Shown piece by piece: positions 40,852-49,864 of a stretch of 64,000 nt of DNA (position 1 is its first letter; each line of letters begins with the position of its first letter). A program made the translations under genes and the position numbers. The stretch covers positions 62,001 to 126,000 of the forward strand of contig NZ_JADEYH010000014.1 of the NCBI RefSeq assembly GCF_017114865.1, written 5' to 3'. Below the pieces are notes generated by a model. The model searched no databases. It saw only the letters and a program-made list of their open reading frames with translations, and had not been told where the DNA came from. This DNA is from Streptomyces verrucosisporus (GTDB lineage Bacteria; Actinomycetota; Actinomycetes; Streptomycetales; Streptomycetaceae).

Positions 40852-42449
40852 CCGGCGCACGGTCCGCCGCGCACGGCGGCGGCACGGCGGCCGGGGCACG
40901 CGCCCGGGAGGTCGCCGCGACCGTGCGCGGCGGCTGGTTCGGCTTCGCGGGCTCCGCCGTCAACGCGCTGTCCGGCTTCCTCCTGGTCGCCGTCGTCACC
41001 CGCGGGCTCGGCGCGCACGGGGCCGGCGCGGTCTTCGCGGGCGTCGCCGCGTTCACCATCGTGAGCAACGCCTGCAAGCTGGGCGCCGACACCGCGCTGG
41101 TGCGCTTCGTCTCCCGCGACCTGGAACTCACCGGCGGGGCCGGCGTACCGGGACTGCTGCGCACCGCCGTGCCGCCCGCCCTGGCGGCGAGCACGGCGTG
41201 CGCGGCGCTGCTGTTCCTCTCGCCCGCCCCGGCGGCCTGGCTGCTGCCCGGCCTCCCAACCGGCCAGGCCTTGTCGGTGATGCGGCTGTTCGCGCTCTTC
41301 CTGCCGGTGGCGACCGTCTCCCTGGTACTGCTGGGAGCCACCCGCGGATACGGCTCGGTGGTCCCCTTCGTGGGAGTGGAGCAGATCGGCAAACCCGTAC
41401 TGCGGGTGGTGCTCGCACTGCCCCTGGTCCTGTTCGCGCCGGGCGTGCTCGCGCTGTCCGCGGCCTGGCTGGCCCCGGCCCTGCTGGGCGCGGCGGCGGC
41501 CTGGCTCTGGCTGCGCCGCTCCCGCGCGGTGCGGCGCGGCGGTGCGGGCGGGCCGGGGGAGGAACGGCCCGCAGGCGGGGAACGGCCCGCCTTCCCGGGC
41601 GAGTTCTGGTCCTTCGCCGGCCCCCGCGCCCTGTCCTCGGTCTTCGACATCGCCGCGGTGTGGATCGGGGTGGTCCTGCTGTCGGCGCTGGGCACCAGCG
41701 CCGAGGCCGGGGTCTACACGGCCGTCGGCCGACTGGTGACCGCCGGCACCCTGCTCCAGCTCGCGGTACGCCTCGCCGTGGCCGCGCAGATCAGCAGACT
41801 TCTGGCGGCCGGCCTGGAGCGGGAGGCGGAGCATCTGCACCGGCTGTCGACCCGGTGGATCGTACTGTTCTCCTGGCCCCTGTTCATGCTGCTCGCGGCC
41901 TTTCCCGCCACCGTGCTCTCCCTGTTCGGGCCCGGCTTCGGCCAGGGCGCCGCCGCGCTGGTGGTGCTGTCGGCGGCCTGCGTGGTCAACGTCGGGGTCG
42001 GCAACGCGCAGACGGTCGTCCTGATGGCCGGCCGCAGCACCTGGAACCTGGCGACGGCCGGTGCGGGCTTCGCCGTCCAGCTCGGCGCCGGGATCTGGCT
42101 GGTGCCGCGGTACGGGGTGACGGGGGCGGCCCTGGCCTGGGGGCTGGCGATCGTGGTGGACAACACCGCCTCGGCCCTGCTGGTCCGGAGGCTGGGCTTC
42201 CGTACCGCCGACCGCGGCTACCTCCACGCCGCGGCCGTGGCCGTCGCCGCCGTCGCGCCACCGGCGCTCGCCGCCCGCCTGCTGTGGGGGGACACCCCCT
42301 GGGGCGCTGTGCTGGGCGGCGCTTTCGCCGTCTGCGGGTTCTGCGCGGCTCTGTGGCGCTATCGTGTGCCGCTGGGGGTGGGGGAGTTCCTCCGGGCGCT
42401 GCGCAAGGGCAGCGAGGGGAAGTCGCGCCGAGCAAGTCGAGCAAGCTGA
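40848..42449 (+). CDS. Wzx-like polysaccharide flippase
   Basis: A 533-residue membrane protein of the MATE/MOP (RfbX) superfamily with about 12-14 hydrophobic segments. The first is GWFGFAGSAVNALSGFLLVA. It would flip the lipid-linked repeat unit across the membrane for polymerisation. GTG 40848 overlaps the BY-kinase-like stop, so polymerase, chain-length protein and flippase are coupled one after another. Confidence 0.87.
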   Translation: MTGARSAAHGGGTAAGARAREVAATVRGGWFGFAGSAVNALSGFLLVAVVTRGLGAHGAGAVFAGVAAFTIVSNACKLGADTALVRFVSRDLELTGGAGVPGLLRTAVPPALAASTACAALLFLSPAPAAWLLPGLPTGQALSVMRLFALFLPVATVSLVLLGATRGYGSVVPFVGVEQIGKPVLRVVLALPLVLFAPGVLALSAAWLAPALLGAAAAWLWLRRSRAVRRGGAGGPGEERPAGGERPAFPGEFWSFAGPRALSSVFDIAAVWIGVVLLSALGTSAEAGVYTAVGRLVTAGTLLQLAVRLAVAAQISRLLAAGLEREAEHLHRLSTRWIVLFSWPLFMLLAAFPATVLSLFGPGFGQGAAALVVLSAACVVNVGVGNAQTVVLMAGRSTWNLATAGAGFAVQLGAGIWLVPRYGVTGAALAWGLAIVVDNTASALLVRRLGFRTADRGYLHAAAVAVAAVAPPALAARLLWGDTPWGAVLGGAFAVCGFCAALWRYRVPLGVGEFLRALRKGSEGKSRRASRAS

Positions 42450-42544
42450 ACCAAGGGGTGGCCGCCGCGTGCGCCGACCGGCGCGGATGCCCTCCCCGCC
42501 CCGGCTCGTTCCATCCGCGCTCATGCGTTTCCAGGGGGGAATCC

Positions 42545-44083
42545 ATGCGCAGAAGAAGAACCGTCACGACCCTGCTCGCCGCCGCTCTGCTCGGCCTGTC
42601 GTCCACGGCGTTAGGGGCCGGGCCGGCCCAGGCCGCCGGCGAAACCACCCTGACCGCCGATCCGCTGGAGACCTGGCAGACCGACGGCATCGTCTGGGCC
42701 CTGGCCCACGCAGGGGGCGTCGTCTACGCGGGGGGCTCCTTCGAGCACATCCGCCCGCCCGGGGCCGCGCCCGGCACCGGCGAACTGCCGCGGAAGAACT
42801 TCGCAGCCTTCGACGCGGTGACCGGTGAGCCCCTACCGTGCGCGCCGGAGTTCACCGGAGGCGTGGAAACCGTACGGGCCCTGAAGCCGTCGCCCGACGG
42901 CTCGCTGCTCTACATCGGCGGCTCCTTCGGCAGCGCCGGGGGGGTGGGACGCTCCAACACCGCCGCACTGAACACCGGCGACTGCACCATCGGCTCCGAC
43001 TGGAAGCCGGTGGTCTCCTCGACCGTGCGGGCCATCGACGTCACCGACGACACCGTCTACATCGGCGGCCAGTTCACCACCGTCCAGGGACAGACCCGCG
43101 AGCGCGTCGCGGCCCTGGCCCCCGACAGCACCCTGCTGCCCTTCGACGTCACCGTCCGGGGATCGTCGATCTCCAACGACCCCATCCCGGGCATCAACGC
43201 CATCACCGCCGTCCCTCACCTGAACAAGGTGATCATCGGCGGCCGGTTCACCTCCATCAACGGCAGTCTGCTCAACAGCGTGCACGCACTGGTCGGCCTG
43301 GACGCGGCCACCGGGCGGATCACCGACCGCTTCACCGGCTGGATCCCGCGCAAGTCGGCGGTGAAGTCCCTGGTCAACGACGGCACCAACTTCTACCTGG
43401 GCGCCGAGGGCACCGGCGGCGGAGTCTTCGACGGCCGCGCGGCCGGGCGCCTCTCGGACGGAGCGATGCTGTGGAAGGACACCTGCCTGGGCGCCACCCA
43501 GGCCGTGGTGCCCCACCGGGGCGTGCTCTACAGCGGCTCGCACGCGCACAACTGCGGCGACACCCCCGGCGGCTTCCCCGAGCACCGCAACCGCCAGCAC
43601 CTGCTGGCCCAGTCGATCTCCGACGAGACGATCCTGCCGTGGTTCCCCGACACCAACGACGGCATCGGCGAGCAGATCGGCCCGCGCGCCATGGTCATGG
43701 CCGGCGAGATCCTGTGGACGGGCGGGGAGTTCACCACCGTCAACGAGGAACCGCAGCAGGGGCTGACCCGCTTCGCGGCCGGACCGGACACCGGAGCGCC
43801 CCAGGTGCCGCTGATGAGCGGCGCCACCGGGGCCAGGGGGAAGATCGAGCTCAGCTGGAAGGCCTCCTGGGACCGGGACGACGGAGTCCTGACCTACCTG
43901 CTCTACCGGGACGGAGTCTTCCTGACCTCCATCGAGCAGGACTCCCGCTACTGGGACCGGCCCACGATGGGCTACACCGACACCGTGGAGCCCGGCGCCA
44001 CCCACCGCTACTCGCTGGAGGTCACCGACGGCACCAACCTCTCGGGACGCAACGGCCCCGTGTACGTGACAGCCGGCAGCTGA
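42545..44083 (+). CDS. secreted beta-propeller-like protein with FnIII-like C-terminus
   Basis: A 512-residue exported protein. Signal peptide MRRRRTVTTLLAAALLG... with a cleavage site near AQAAG. The body has at least five repeated strands of the form YxGGxFxxxxG (YAGGSFEH, YIGGSFGS, YIGGQFTT, IIGGRFTS, WTGGEFTT), which is a beta-propeller-type pattern. The last about 90 residues look like a fibronectin III-type domain (KIELSWKAS...YSLEVTDG). Codon 23 is TTA. Located in the export half of the polysaccharide locus, it may bind or retain the polymer; no enzymatic motif is seen. Confidence 0.8.
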   Translation: MRRRRTVTTLLAAALLGLSSTALGAGPAQAAGETTLTADPLETWQTDGIVWALAHAGGVVYAGGSFEHIRPPGAAPGTGELPRKNFAAFDAVTGEPLPCAPEFTGGVETVRALKPSPDGSLLYIGGSFGSAGGVGRSNTAALNTGDCTIGSDWKPVVSSTVRAIDVTDDTVYIGGQFTTVQGQTRERVAALAPDSTLLPFDVTVRGSSISNDPIPGINAITAVPHLNKVIIGGRFTSINGSLLNSVHALVGLDAATGRITDRFTGWIPRKSAVKSLVNDGTNFYLGAEGTGGGVFDGRAAGRLSDGAMLWKDTCLGATQAVVPHRGVLYSGSHAHNCGDTPGGFPEHRNRQHLLAQSISDETILPWFPDTNDGIGEQIGPRAMVMAGEILWTGGEFTTVNEEPQQGLTRFAAGPDTGAPQVPLMSGATGARGKIELSWKASWDRDDGVLTYLLYRDGVFLTSIEQDSRYWDRPTMGYTDTVEPGATHRYSLEVTDGTNLSGRNGPVYVTAGS

Positions 44084-44116
44084 CCCGACCGCACGCCGAG
44101 GAGCCGAGGAGAGCGG

Positions 44117-44545
44117 ATGACACACCGAGTGGGCTACGCGCCCGGGGTATACGACCTGTTCCACGTCGGGCACCTGAACATCCTGCGGCATGCCAGGAGC
44201 CGCTGCGACTACCTGGTGGCCGGGGTGGTGTCCGACGAGATGGCCCGGCAGGCCAAGGGCAGATCGCCGGTCGTGCCGCTCACCGAGCGGCTGGAGATCG
44301 TACGCAGCATCCGCTTCGTGGACGCGGCGTTCGTGGAGACGGTGCCCGACAAAGTGGAGACCTGGCGGCAGGTGCGCTTCGACGTCATCTTCAAGGGCGA
44401 CGACTGGCGGGGCACGGAGAAGGGGGAGAAACTGGAGCGAGACTTCGCCGGCGTCGGAGTCGAGGTCGTGTACTTCCCCTACACCGTCCACACTTCCAGC
44501 ACGCTGCTGAGGCGGGCACTCGACGGACTGGCCGAGTCGGCCTGA
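44117..44545 (+). CDS. cytidylyltransferase-like protein (TagD/HIGH family)
   Basis: A 142-residue nucleotidyltransferase with the nucleotide motif GVYDLFHVGHLNIL and end motif HTSSTLLRR, as in glycerol-3-phosphate cytidylyltransferases. It would make a CDP- (or ADP-) activated small alcohol or sugar phosphate. Being in the polysaccharide locus and convergent with a CDP-alcohol phosphotransferase suggests that the product is a CDP-alcohol, possibly CDP-glycerol-like, for decoration of the polymer or a lipid. Substrate unproven. Confidence 0.85.
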   Translation: MTHRVGYAPGVYDLFHVGHLNILRHARSRCDYLVAGVVSDEMARQAKGRSPVVPLTERLEIVRSIRFVDAAFVETVPDKVETWRQVRFDVIFKGDDWRGTEKGEKLERDFAGVGVEVVYFPYTVHTSSTLLRRALDGLAESA

Positions 44546-44579
44546 GCCGGCCGCGCGACGTACCGCCGTCCCACACACG

Positions 44580-44616
44580 GCCCTCGCGCCGCCCCGGCCC
44601 GGGGCGGCGCGAGGGC
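44580..44616. terminator. 17-bp bidirectional terminator
   Basis: Bases 44580-44596 pair perfectly with 44600-44616 (3-nt loop) between the convergent nucleotidyltransferase and phosphotransferase genes. Confidence 0.75.
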
Positions 44617-44626
44617 GAGCGGCCGG

Positions 44627-45352
44627 TCAGCGGGCGGGGACGGACAGCTCGCGGTACCACTTCGCCAGGAACGCCGGCAGGAACAGCAGATGGGCGGCGA
44701 GCAGCGCGCAGTACAGCACCAGGAACAGCTCGCGGTCGCCCAGGAAGAGGAAGACCGCGCACAGCAGCCCGTAGTCCACCGGCAGCAGCGCCACCGAGCG
44801 GAGCGCGGAGGGCGCGGAGGCCGCGGGCGCCCCTGCCCCGGAGCCCGCCGCGTTCCGCTTCAGCTGCTCGGTGAGGACGCCGCCGAAGAAGACCGTCACG
44901 GCGGCGAACTGGAAGGCGAGGGGGACGAGCAGGTACAGCGGATCGGAGAAGCCGAAGTGGCGGTGGAAACAGACGAGCACCGCCGTGTGGAGCGCGAGCA
45001 TCTTCGCGCAGTCCACCACATGGTCCAGCCACTCCCCGGCCGGGCCGCCCCGCCGCGTCAGCCGGGCGAGCTGCCCGTCGGCCGAGTCCAGCGCGAAGCC
45101 GGTCACCAGCGCGGCGAACACCCCCAGCGCCAGGCCGTGGGAAGGCGGCAGCAGGGCGATCAGCGCCACCCCCGTGAACGTGAACACCGCGCTGACCGCC
45201 GTGACCTGGTTGGGCGACATCCGCGCACCGTAGGCCGCGGCGGCCAGTAACCGGCCGGCCGGCCGGTTGACGTACCGCGAGTACAGCGACACCCCCTTGG
45301 CCGGCTTCTGCGCCGCCGCCAACTCCCCCACCGCGTAACGGAACCGGCTCAC
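44627..45352 (-). CDS. CDP-alcohol phosphotransferase family protein
   Basis: A 241-residue membrane enzyme. The CDP-OH-P motif is complete: DSADGQLARLTRRGGPA...G..LD..VD at about residues 86-112, with all three catalytic Asp. About six helices. It would transfer a phospho-alcohol from a CDP-alcohol to an acceptor. GTG 45352 has GGGGGAGAG upstream. Codon 35 (45250-45248) is TTA. With the nucleotidyltransferase across the terminator it makes a two-step CDP-alcohol route at the right border of the locus. Confidence 0.87.
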   Translation of the reverse strand: MSRFRYAVGELAAAQKPAKGVSLYSRYVNRPAGRLLAAAAYGARMSPNQVTAVSAVFTFTGVALIALLPPSHGLALGVFAALVTGFALDSADGQLARLTRRGGPAGEWLDHVVDCAKMLALHTAVLVCFHRHFGFSDPLYLLVPLAFQFAAVTVFFGGVLTEQLKRNAAGSGAGAPAASAPSALRSVALLPVDYGLLCAVFLFLGDRELFLVLYCALLAAHLLFLPAFLAKWYRELSVPAR

Positions 45353-45574
45353 CGTCTCTCCCCCCAGTCGAAGCACGCAAGCACGCGAGCACATCATGGC
45401 AGGCGGCCCCCGCGGGCTCCCCGGCACCGCGAGCGCGCCCGCGAGCCGGGCGCGGTCCGCCGGCCGTCCGGTCCGCCCGTATGCGGCACTCCGCCGAACG
45501 GATCGTGCGAGAATCCGGAGGGCGGCCGACGGGGGGCGAGGAGAGGGACAGACGTTGCGGGGCGGAGCCGGATC

Positions 45575-46741
45575 TTGAGACTGCTGCACACCTCCGACTG
45601 GCACCTGGGCCGGAGCTTCCACCGGGTGAGCCTGCTGTCCGCCCAGGAGGCCTTCGTCGACCACCTGGTGGAGGTGGTGCGCACCGAGCGCGTCGACGCC
45701 GTCCTCGTCGCCGGGGACGTCTACGACCGGGCGGTGCCGCCGCTGGCCGCCGTCGAACTCTTCGACGACACCCTGCACCGCCTGGCGGACCTCGGCGTGC
45801 CGACGGTCATGATCTCCGGCAACCACGACTCGGCCCGCCGGCTGGGGGTGGCCTCCGGGCTCATCGAGCGGGCGGGCATCCATCTGCGCACCGACCCCGC
45901 CGGCTGCGCCACCCCCGTCCTGCTGTCCGACGCACACGGCGAGGTGGCGTTCTACGGTCTGCCCTACCTGGAGCCGGCCCTGGTCAGGGACCACTTCGGG
46001 GTGGAGCGGGCCGGGCACGCGGCGGTGCTGGGCGCCGCCATGGACCGGGTGCGCGCCGACCTGGCCGCCCGCCCCGCCGGGACCCGCTCGGTTGTCCTCG
46101 CCCACGCCTTCGTCACCGGGGGAGAGCCCTCCGACAGCGAGCGCGACATCACCGTGGGCGGCGTCGCCTCCGTCCCGGCCTCCGTCTTCGAGGGCGCCGA
46201 CTACGCGGCGCTGGGCCACCTCCACGGCTGCCAGACCATCACCGAGCGCATCCGATACTCCGGATCGCCGCTGGCCTACTCCTTCTCCGAGACCCACCAC
46301 CGCAAGTCGGTGTGGCTGGTCGACCTCGGGCCGCGCGGGGAGGTGGCGGCCGAGCGGATCGACTGCCCGGTGCCGCGCCCGCTGGCGCGTATCCGCGGGA
46401 CGCTGGAGGAACTGCTCGCAGATTCCGCGCTGGAGCGCCACGAGCATGCCTGGGTCGAGGCCACCCTCACCGACCCCGTCCGCCCGCGTGAGCCGATGGC
46501 CCGGCTCGCCGCCCGCTTCTCCCACGTCCTCACCCTCGTCTTCGACCCCGAGCGCGCCGGGCAGGGTCACCTGGCCTCCTACGGGCGCAGGCTGCGCGAC
46601 CGCACCGACCGGGAGATCGCCGAGGACTTCGTCGCCCACGTCCGCGGCGGAGCGGGACCCGACGAGGACGAGCGGGTCCTGCTGGGCGCGGCCCTGGACG
46701 CCGTACGCGCCCACGCGGCCCGCACGGAGGCGCCCCGATGA
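45575..46741 (+). CDS. sbcD: exonuclease subunit SbcD
   Basis: A 388-residue Mre11-type nuclease. The metal-ligand motifs HTSDWHLGR, VAGDVYDR, ISGNHDS and LGHLHG are intact, so it should bind two manganese ions. It works with SbcC to cut hairpins and DNA ends. The gene starts at TTG 45575, with GGAG about 9 nt upstream. It overlaps sbcC by ATGA. The window is unusually rich in long hairpins, which are SbcCD's typical substrate. Confidence 0.93.
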   Translation: MRLLHTSDWHLGRSFHRVSLLSAQEAFVDHLVEVVRTERVDAVLVAGDVYDRAVPPLAAVELFDDTLHRLADLGVPTVMISGNHDSARRLGVASGLIERAGIHLRTDPAGCATPVLLSDAHGEVAFYGLPYLEPALVRDHFGVERAGHAAVLGAAMDRVRADLAARPAGTRSVVLAHAFVTGGEPSDSERDITVGGVASVPASVFEGADYAALGHLHGCQTITERIRYSGSPLAYSFSETHHRKSVWLVDLGPRGEVAAERIDCPVPRPLARIRGTLEELLADSALERHEHAWVEATLTDPVRPREPMARLAARFSHVLTLVFDPERAGQGHLASYGRRLRDRTDREIAEDFVAHVRGGAGPDEDERVLLGAALDAVRAHAARTEAPR

Positions 46742-49700
46742 GACTGCACCGGCTCGCCGTCACCGCCTTCGGGCCCTTCGGCGGCACCCAGGAGATCGAC
46801 TTCGACGAGCTGTCCGCCGCCGGGCTGTTCCTGCTGCACGGACCCACCGGCGCGGGCAAGACCTCCGTGCTGGACGCCGTCTGCTACGCCCTGTACGGCG
46901 GGGTGCCCGGCGTCCGCCAGACATCCGGCCCCGCCAGGCTGCGCAGCGACCACGCCGGCCCCGGCACCCGCACCGAGGTGGTTTTGGACCTGACCGTCGG
47001 CGGGCGGCGGCTGGAGGTCACCCGGCAGCCCGAGCAGCGGCGTCCCAAGAAGCGCGGCCCGGGCATGACCACCGACAAGGCCCAGTCCTGGCTGCGCGAG
47101 TACGACGCCGCGGCCGGCACCTGGAAGGCGCTCAGCCGCTCCCACCAGGAGATCGGTGAGGAACTGGCCCAGCTGCTGGGCATGAGCCGCGAGCAGTTCT
47201 GCCAGGTGGTGCTGCTGCCGCAGGGCGACTTCGCCCGCTTTCTGCGGGCCGGCGCGGAGGAGCGCGCGAAACTGCTGGGCCGCCTGTTCGACACCCACCG
47301 CTTCGCCGCCGTCGAACAGCACCTGGCCGAGCTGCGCACCGCCGCGCAGCGCCGGGTGCGCGACGGCGACGAGCGGCTGCTCGCCCTGGCCCACCGCATG
47401 CGGCAGGCGGCGGGGGGCGCCACCGAACCGGGCGCCACCGAACCGGGCGCCGCGCCGGGCGCCGGACCGGACGGCGACCCCTTCGCCGGTCTCTCCCCCG
47501 GCGACCTCGGTCTGGCCGACGCCGTACTCGGGTGGGCCGCGCCCGTCCGCTCCCTGGCCCGCGAACGGCTGGACGCGGCGGCCTCGGCCCTGCGTCTGGC
47601 CGAAGAGGCCCACACCGGCGCCCGGCGGCGGCTGGACGAGGTACGCGAGCTGGAACGGCGGCGCAGGCGGTACGCGCAGGCCCGGCGGCGCGCCGGGGAG
47701 CTGGCCGAGCGGGAGGAGGAGCACCGCGCCGACCGCGCCCGGCTGGAGCGGGCCCGCGCCGCCGACACCGTCGCCCCCGCCCTCGCCCTGCGGGAGGAGG
47801 CCGAGAGGGAGGGCCGCGAAGCCGCGTACGCCGAGGAACGGGCCCGCGCCGGACTGCCCGGCGAGGCGGCCCAGGCCCCCGCCGAGCGACTGGCGGACCT
47901 GGAACGCGCCACCCGCCGGGAGCTGGGCGCGCTGGAGGCCGCCCGGCGCGCCGAGGAGCGCGTCGCCCGGCTCGACGGCGAACTCGCCCTGCTGGAGCGG
48001 GAGTCGGGTTCGGACGAGGAAGCGCTGCGCGAGGCGGAGGAGTGGCTGGAGGGGTGGGAGGCCGCCCGCGCAGCCCACCAGCGGAACGTGGACGCCGCCG
48101 CGGAGGCCGCGCCCCTGGCCGAGCAGCTCGCCCGGCGGCTGGACGGCCTGCGGCGCGCCCTGGACGCCGCCCGCCGCCGCGACACCCTCACCGCCGAGCG
48201 GGAAGCGGCCGGCGCCGGGCTGTCGGCCGCCCTCGAGCGGGCCCTGACCGCCAAGGAGCACTGGCTGGAGGTCAAGGAGCGGCGTCTGCGCGGTATCGCG
48301 GCCGAACTCGCCGCCGGGCTGGAGAAGGGCGAGCCGTGCACGGTGTGCGGCTCCCGCGAACACCCCGGCCCGGCCCGCCCCGGGAGCGGGCACGCGGACC
48401 GGAGCGCCGAGGAGAGCGCTCTGGCCGACTACCAGCGGGCGGAGGACCTTCGGCGGCGGGCCGAGCAGCGGCTGGAGTCCATACGCGACCGGCTGGCCGC
48501 GATGGACGAGGAGGCGGGCGGGACACCCGCGGCCGAACTCGCCGAGCGGGTGGCGAAGCTGGAGAAGGAACACGCCGCCGCCCGGCAGGCGGCCTCCGGC
48601 GTACGGGACGCCCGCGCGGCCCTGGAGCGCGCCGTCCGCGAGCACGACGCCCGCCTGACCGCCCGGCGGGAGGCCGAACGGCGCAGGGCCTCCCGCGTCT
48701 CCCGGCGCGAGGCGCTGCTGGGGGAGCGGGACGAGCTGGCCGAGCAGGTGGCCCGTGCCCGGGGCGAGGCCCCCTCCGTCGCTCACCGGGCGGCCGAACT
48801 GGAGCGTCTGGCAGAGCTGTTGACCGGTGCGGCCGAGGCCGCGGCCGCCGCCGAGGCCGCCGCGCTGCGGCTGAAGGAGGCCGACGCCCGGCTCGCGGAC
48901 GCCGTCTGGCGCGCCGGGTTCGACACCCCGCGGGCCGCCGCCGACGCCCGGCTCACCGGCGACGAGCAGCGCCTGCTGCAACGGCGCATCGACGACCGGC
49001 AGGCCGAGGAGGCGGCCGTCGCTGCCGAACTGGCCGCCCCCGAACTGGCGGACCTCACACCCGGAGACCTCGAAACGGCCGGCACCGAGACGGCCGACTG
49101 CGAGACGGTCGGCACCGCCGGGGCCGAGGCCGCGCTGGCGGCGGCCGTGGCACGGCTGAACGCCGCCTCCGCCGCCCACGCCGAGGCCCGCACCCGCTGC
49201 GAGCAGCTCGACCGGCTCTCCGCCCGCGCCCTGGCCGACACCCGGGAACTCGCCCCACTGCGCGAGGAGTACGACCGCGTCGCCCGGCTGGCGGCCCTGA
49301 CCGCCGGCACGTCGGCGCAGAACGAGCACCGGATGCGGCTGGAGTCCTATGTGCTGGCCGCCCGTCTGGAGCAGGTCGCCGCCGCGGCCAGCGCCCGCCT
49401 GGCGTACATGTCCGCGGGCCGCTACACCCTCGTCCACTCCGACGCGCGCGCCTTCGGCCGCGGCCGCTCCGGGCTCGGCCTGCACGTGATCGACGCCTGG
49501 ACGGGCAACGAGCGCGACACCGCCACCCTCTCCGGCGGCGAGTCCTTCTTCGCCTCCCTCGCCCTCGCCCTCGGCCTGGCCGACGTGGTCTGCGAGGAGG
49601 CGGGCGGGCTGCGCCTGGACACCCTCTTCATCGACGAGGGGTTCGGCAGTCTGGACGACCAGACCCTCGACGAGGTGCTGGACGTCCTTGACTCCCTGCG

Positions 49701-49830
49701 CGAACGCGACCGCAGCGTCGGCATCGTCAGCCACGTCGCCGATCTGCGCCGGCGCATCCCGGCGCAGTTGGAGGTGGTCAAGACCCGCTCCGGCTCCGCC
49801 GTCCGCCACCGGGTGCCGAAAACCGGGTGA
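46738..49830 (+). CDS. sbcC: exonuclease subunit SbcC
   Basis: A 1030-residue SMC-like ATPase. Walker A is GPTGAGKT at residues 35-42. Long Ala/Glu/Arg-rich coiled coils flank a zinc hook (CTVC, Cys about 534 and 537). The C-terminus carries the signature LSGGES and Walker B LFIDEGFG. It pairs with SbcD, whose stop it overlaps. Complete length and all key motifs are present. Confidence 0.94.
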   Translation: MRLHRLAVTAFGPFGGTQEIDFDELSAAGLFLLHGPTGAGKTSVLDAVCYALYGGVPGVRQTSGPARLRSDHAGPGTRTEVVLDLTVGGRRLEVTRQPEQRRPKKRGPGMTTDKAQSWLREYDAAAGTWKALSRSHQEIGEELAQLLGMSREQFCQVVLLPQGDFARFLRAGAEERAKLLGRLFDTHRFAAVEQHLAELRTAAQRRVRDGDERLLALAHRMRQAAGGATEPGATEPGAAPGAGPDGDPFAGLSPGDLGLADAVLGWAAPVRSLARERLDAAASALRLAEEAHTGARRRLDEVRELERRRRRYAQARRRAGELAEREEEHRADRARLERARAADTVAPALALREEAEREGREAAYAEERARAGLPGEAAQAPAERLADLERATRRELGALEAARRAEERVARLDGELALLERESGSDEEALREAEEWLEGWEAARAAHQRNVDAAAEAAPLAEQLARRLDGLRRALDAARRRDTLTAEREAAGAGLSAALERALTAKEHWLEVKERRLRGIAAELAAGLEKGEPCTVCGSREHPGPARPGSGHADRSAEESALADYQRAEDLRRRAEQRLESIRDRLAAMDEEAGGTPAAELAERVAKLEKEHAAARQAASGVRDARAALERAVREHDARLTARREAERRRASRVSRREALLGERDELAEQVARARGEAPSVAHRAAELERLAELLTGAAEAAAAAEAAALRLKEADARLADAVWRAGFDTPRAAADARLTGDEQRLLQRRIDDRQAEEAAVAAELAAPELADLTPGDLETAGTETADCETVGTAGAEAALAAAVARLNAASAAHAEARTRCEQLDRLSARALADTRELAPLREEYDRVARLAALTAGTSAQNEHRMRLESYVLAARLEQVAAAASARLAYMSAGRYTLVHSDARAFGRGRSGLGLHVIDAWTGNERDTATLSGGESFFASLALALGLADVVCEEAGGLRLDTLFIDEGFGSLDDQTLDEVLDVLDSLRERDRSVGIVSHVADLRRRIPAQLEVVKTRSGSAVRHRVPKTG

Positions 49831-49864
49831 CGGCCGGCGCGGCGCGCCGCGAGGATGACGGACC

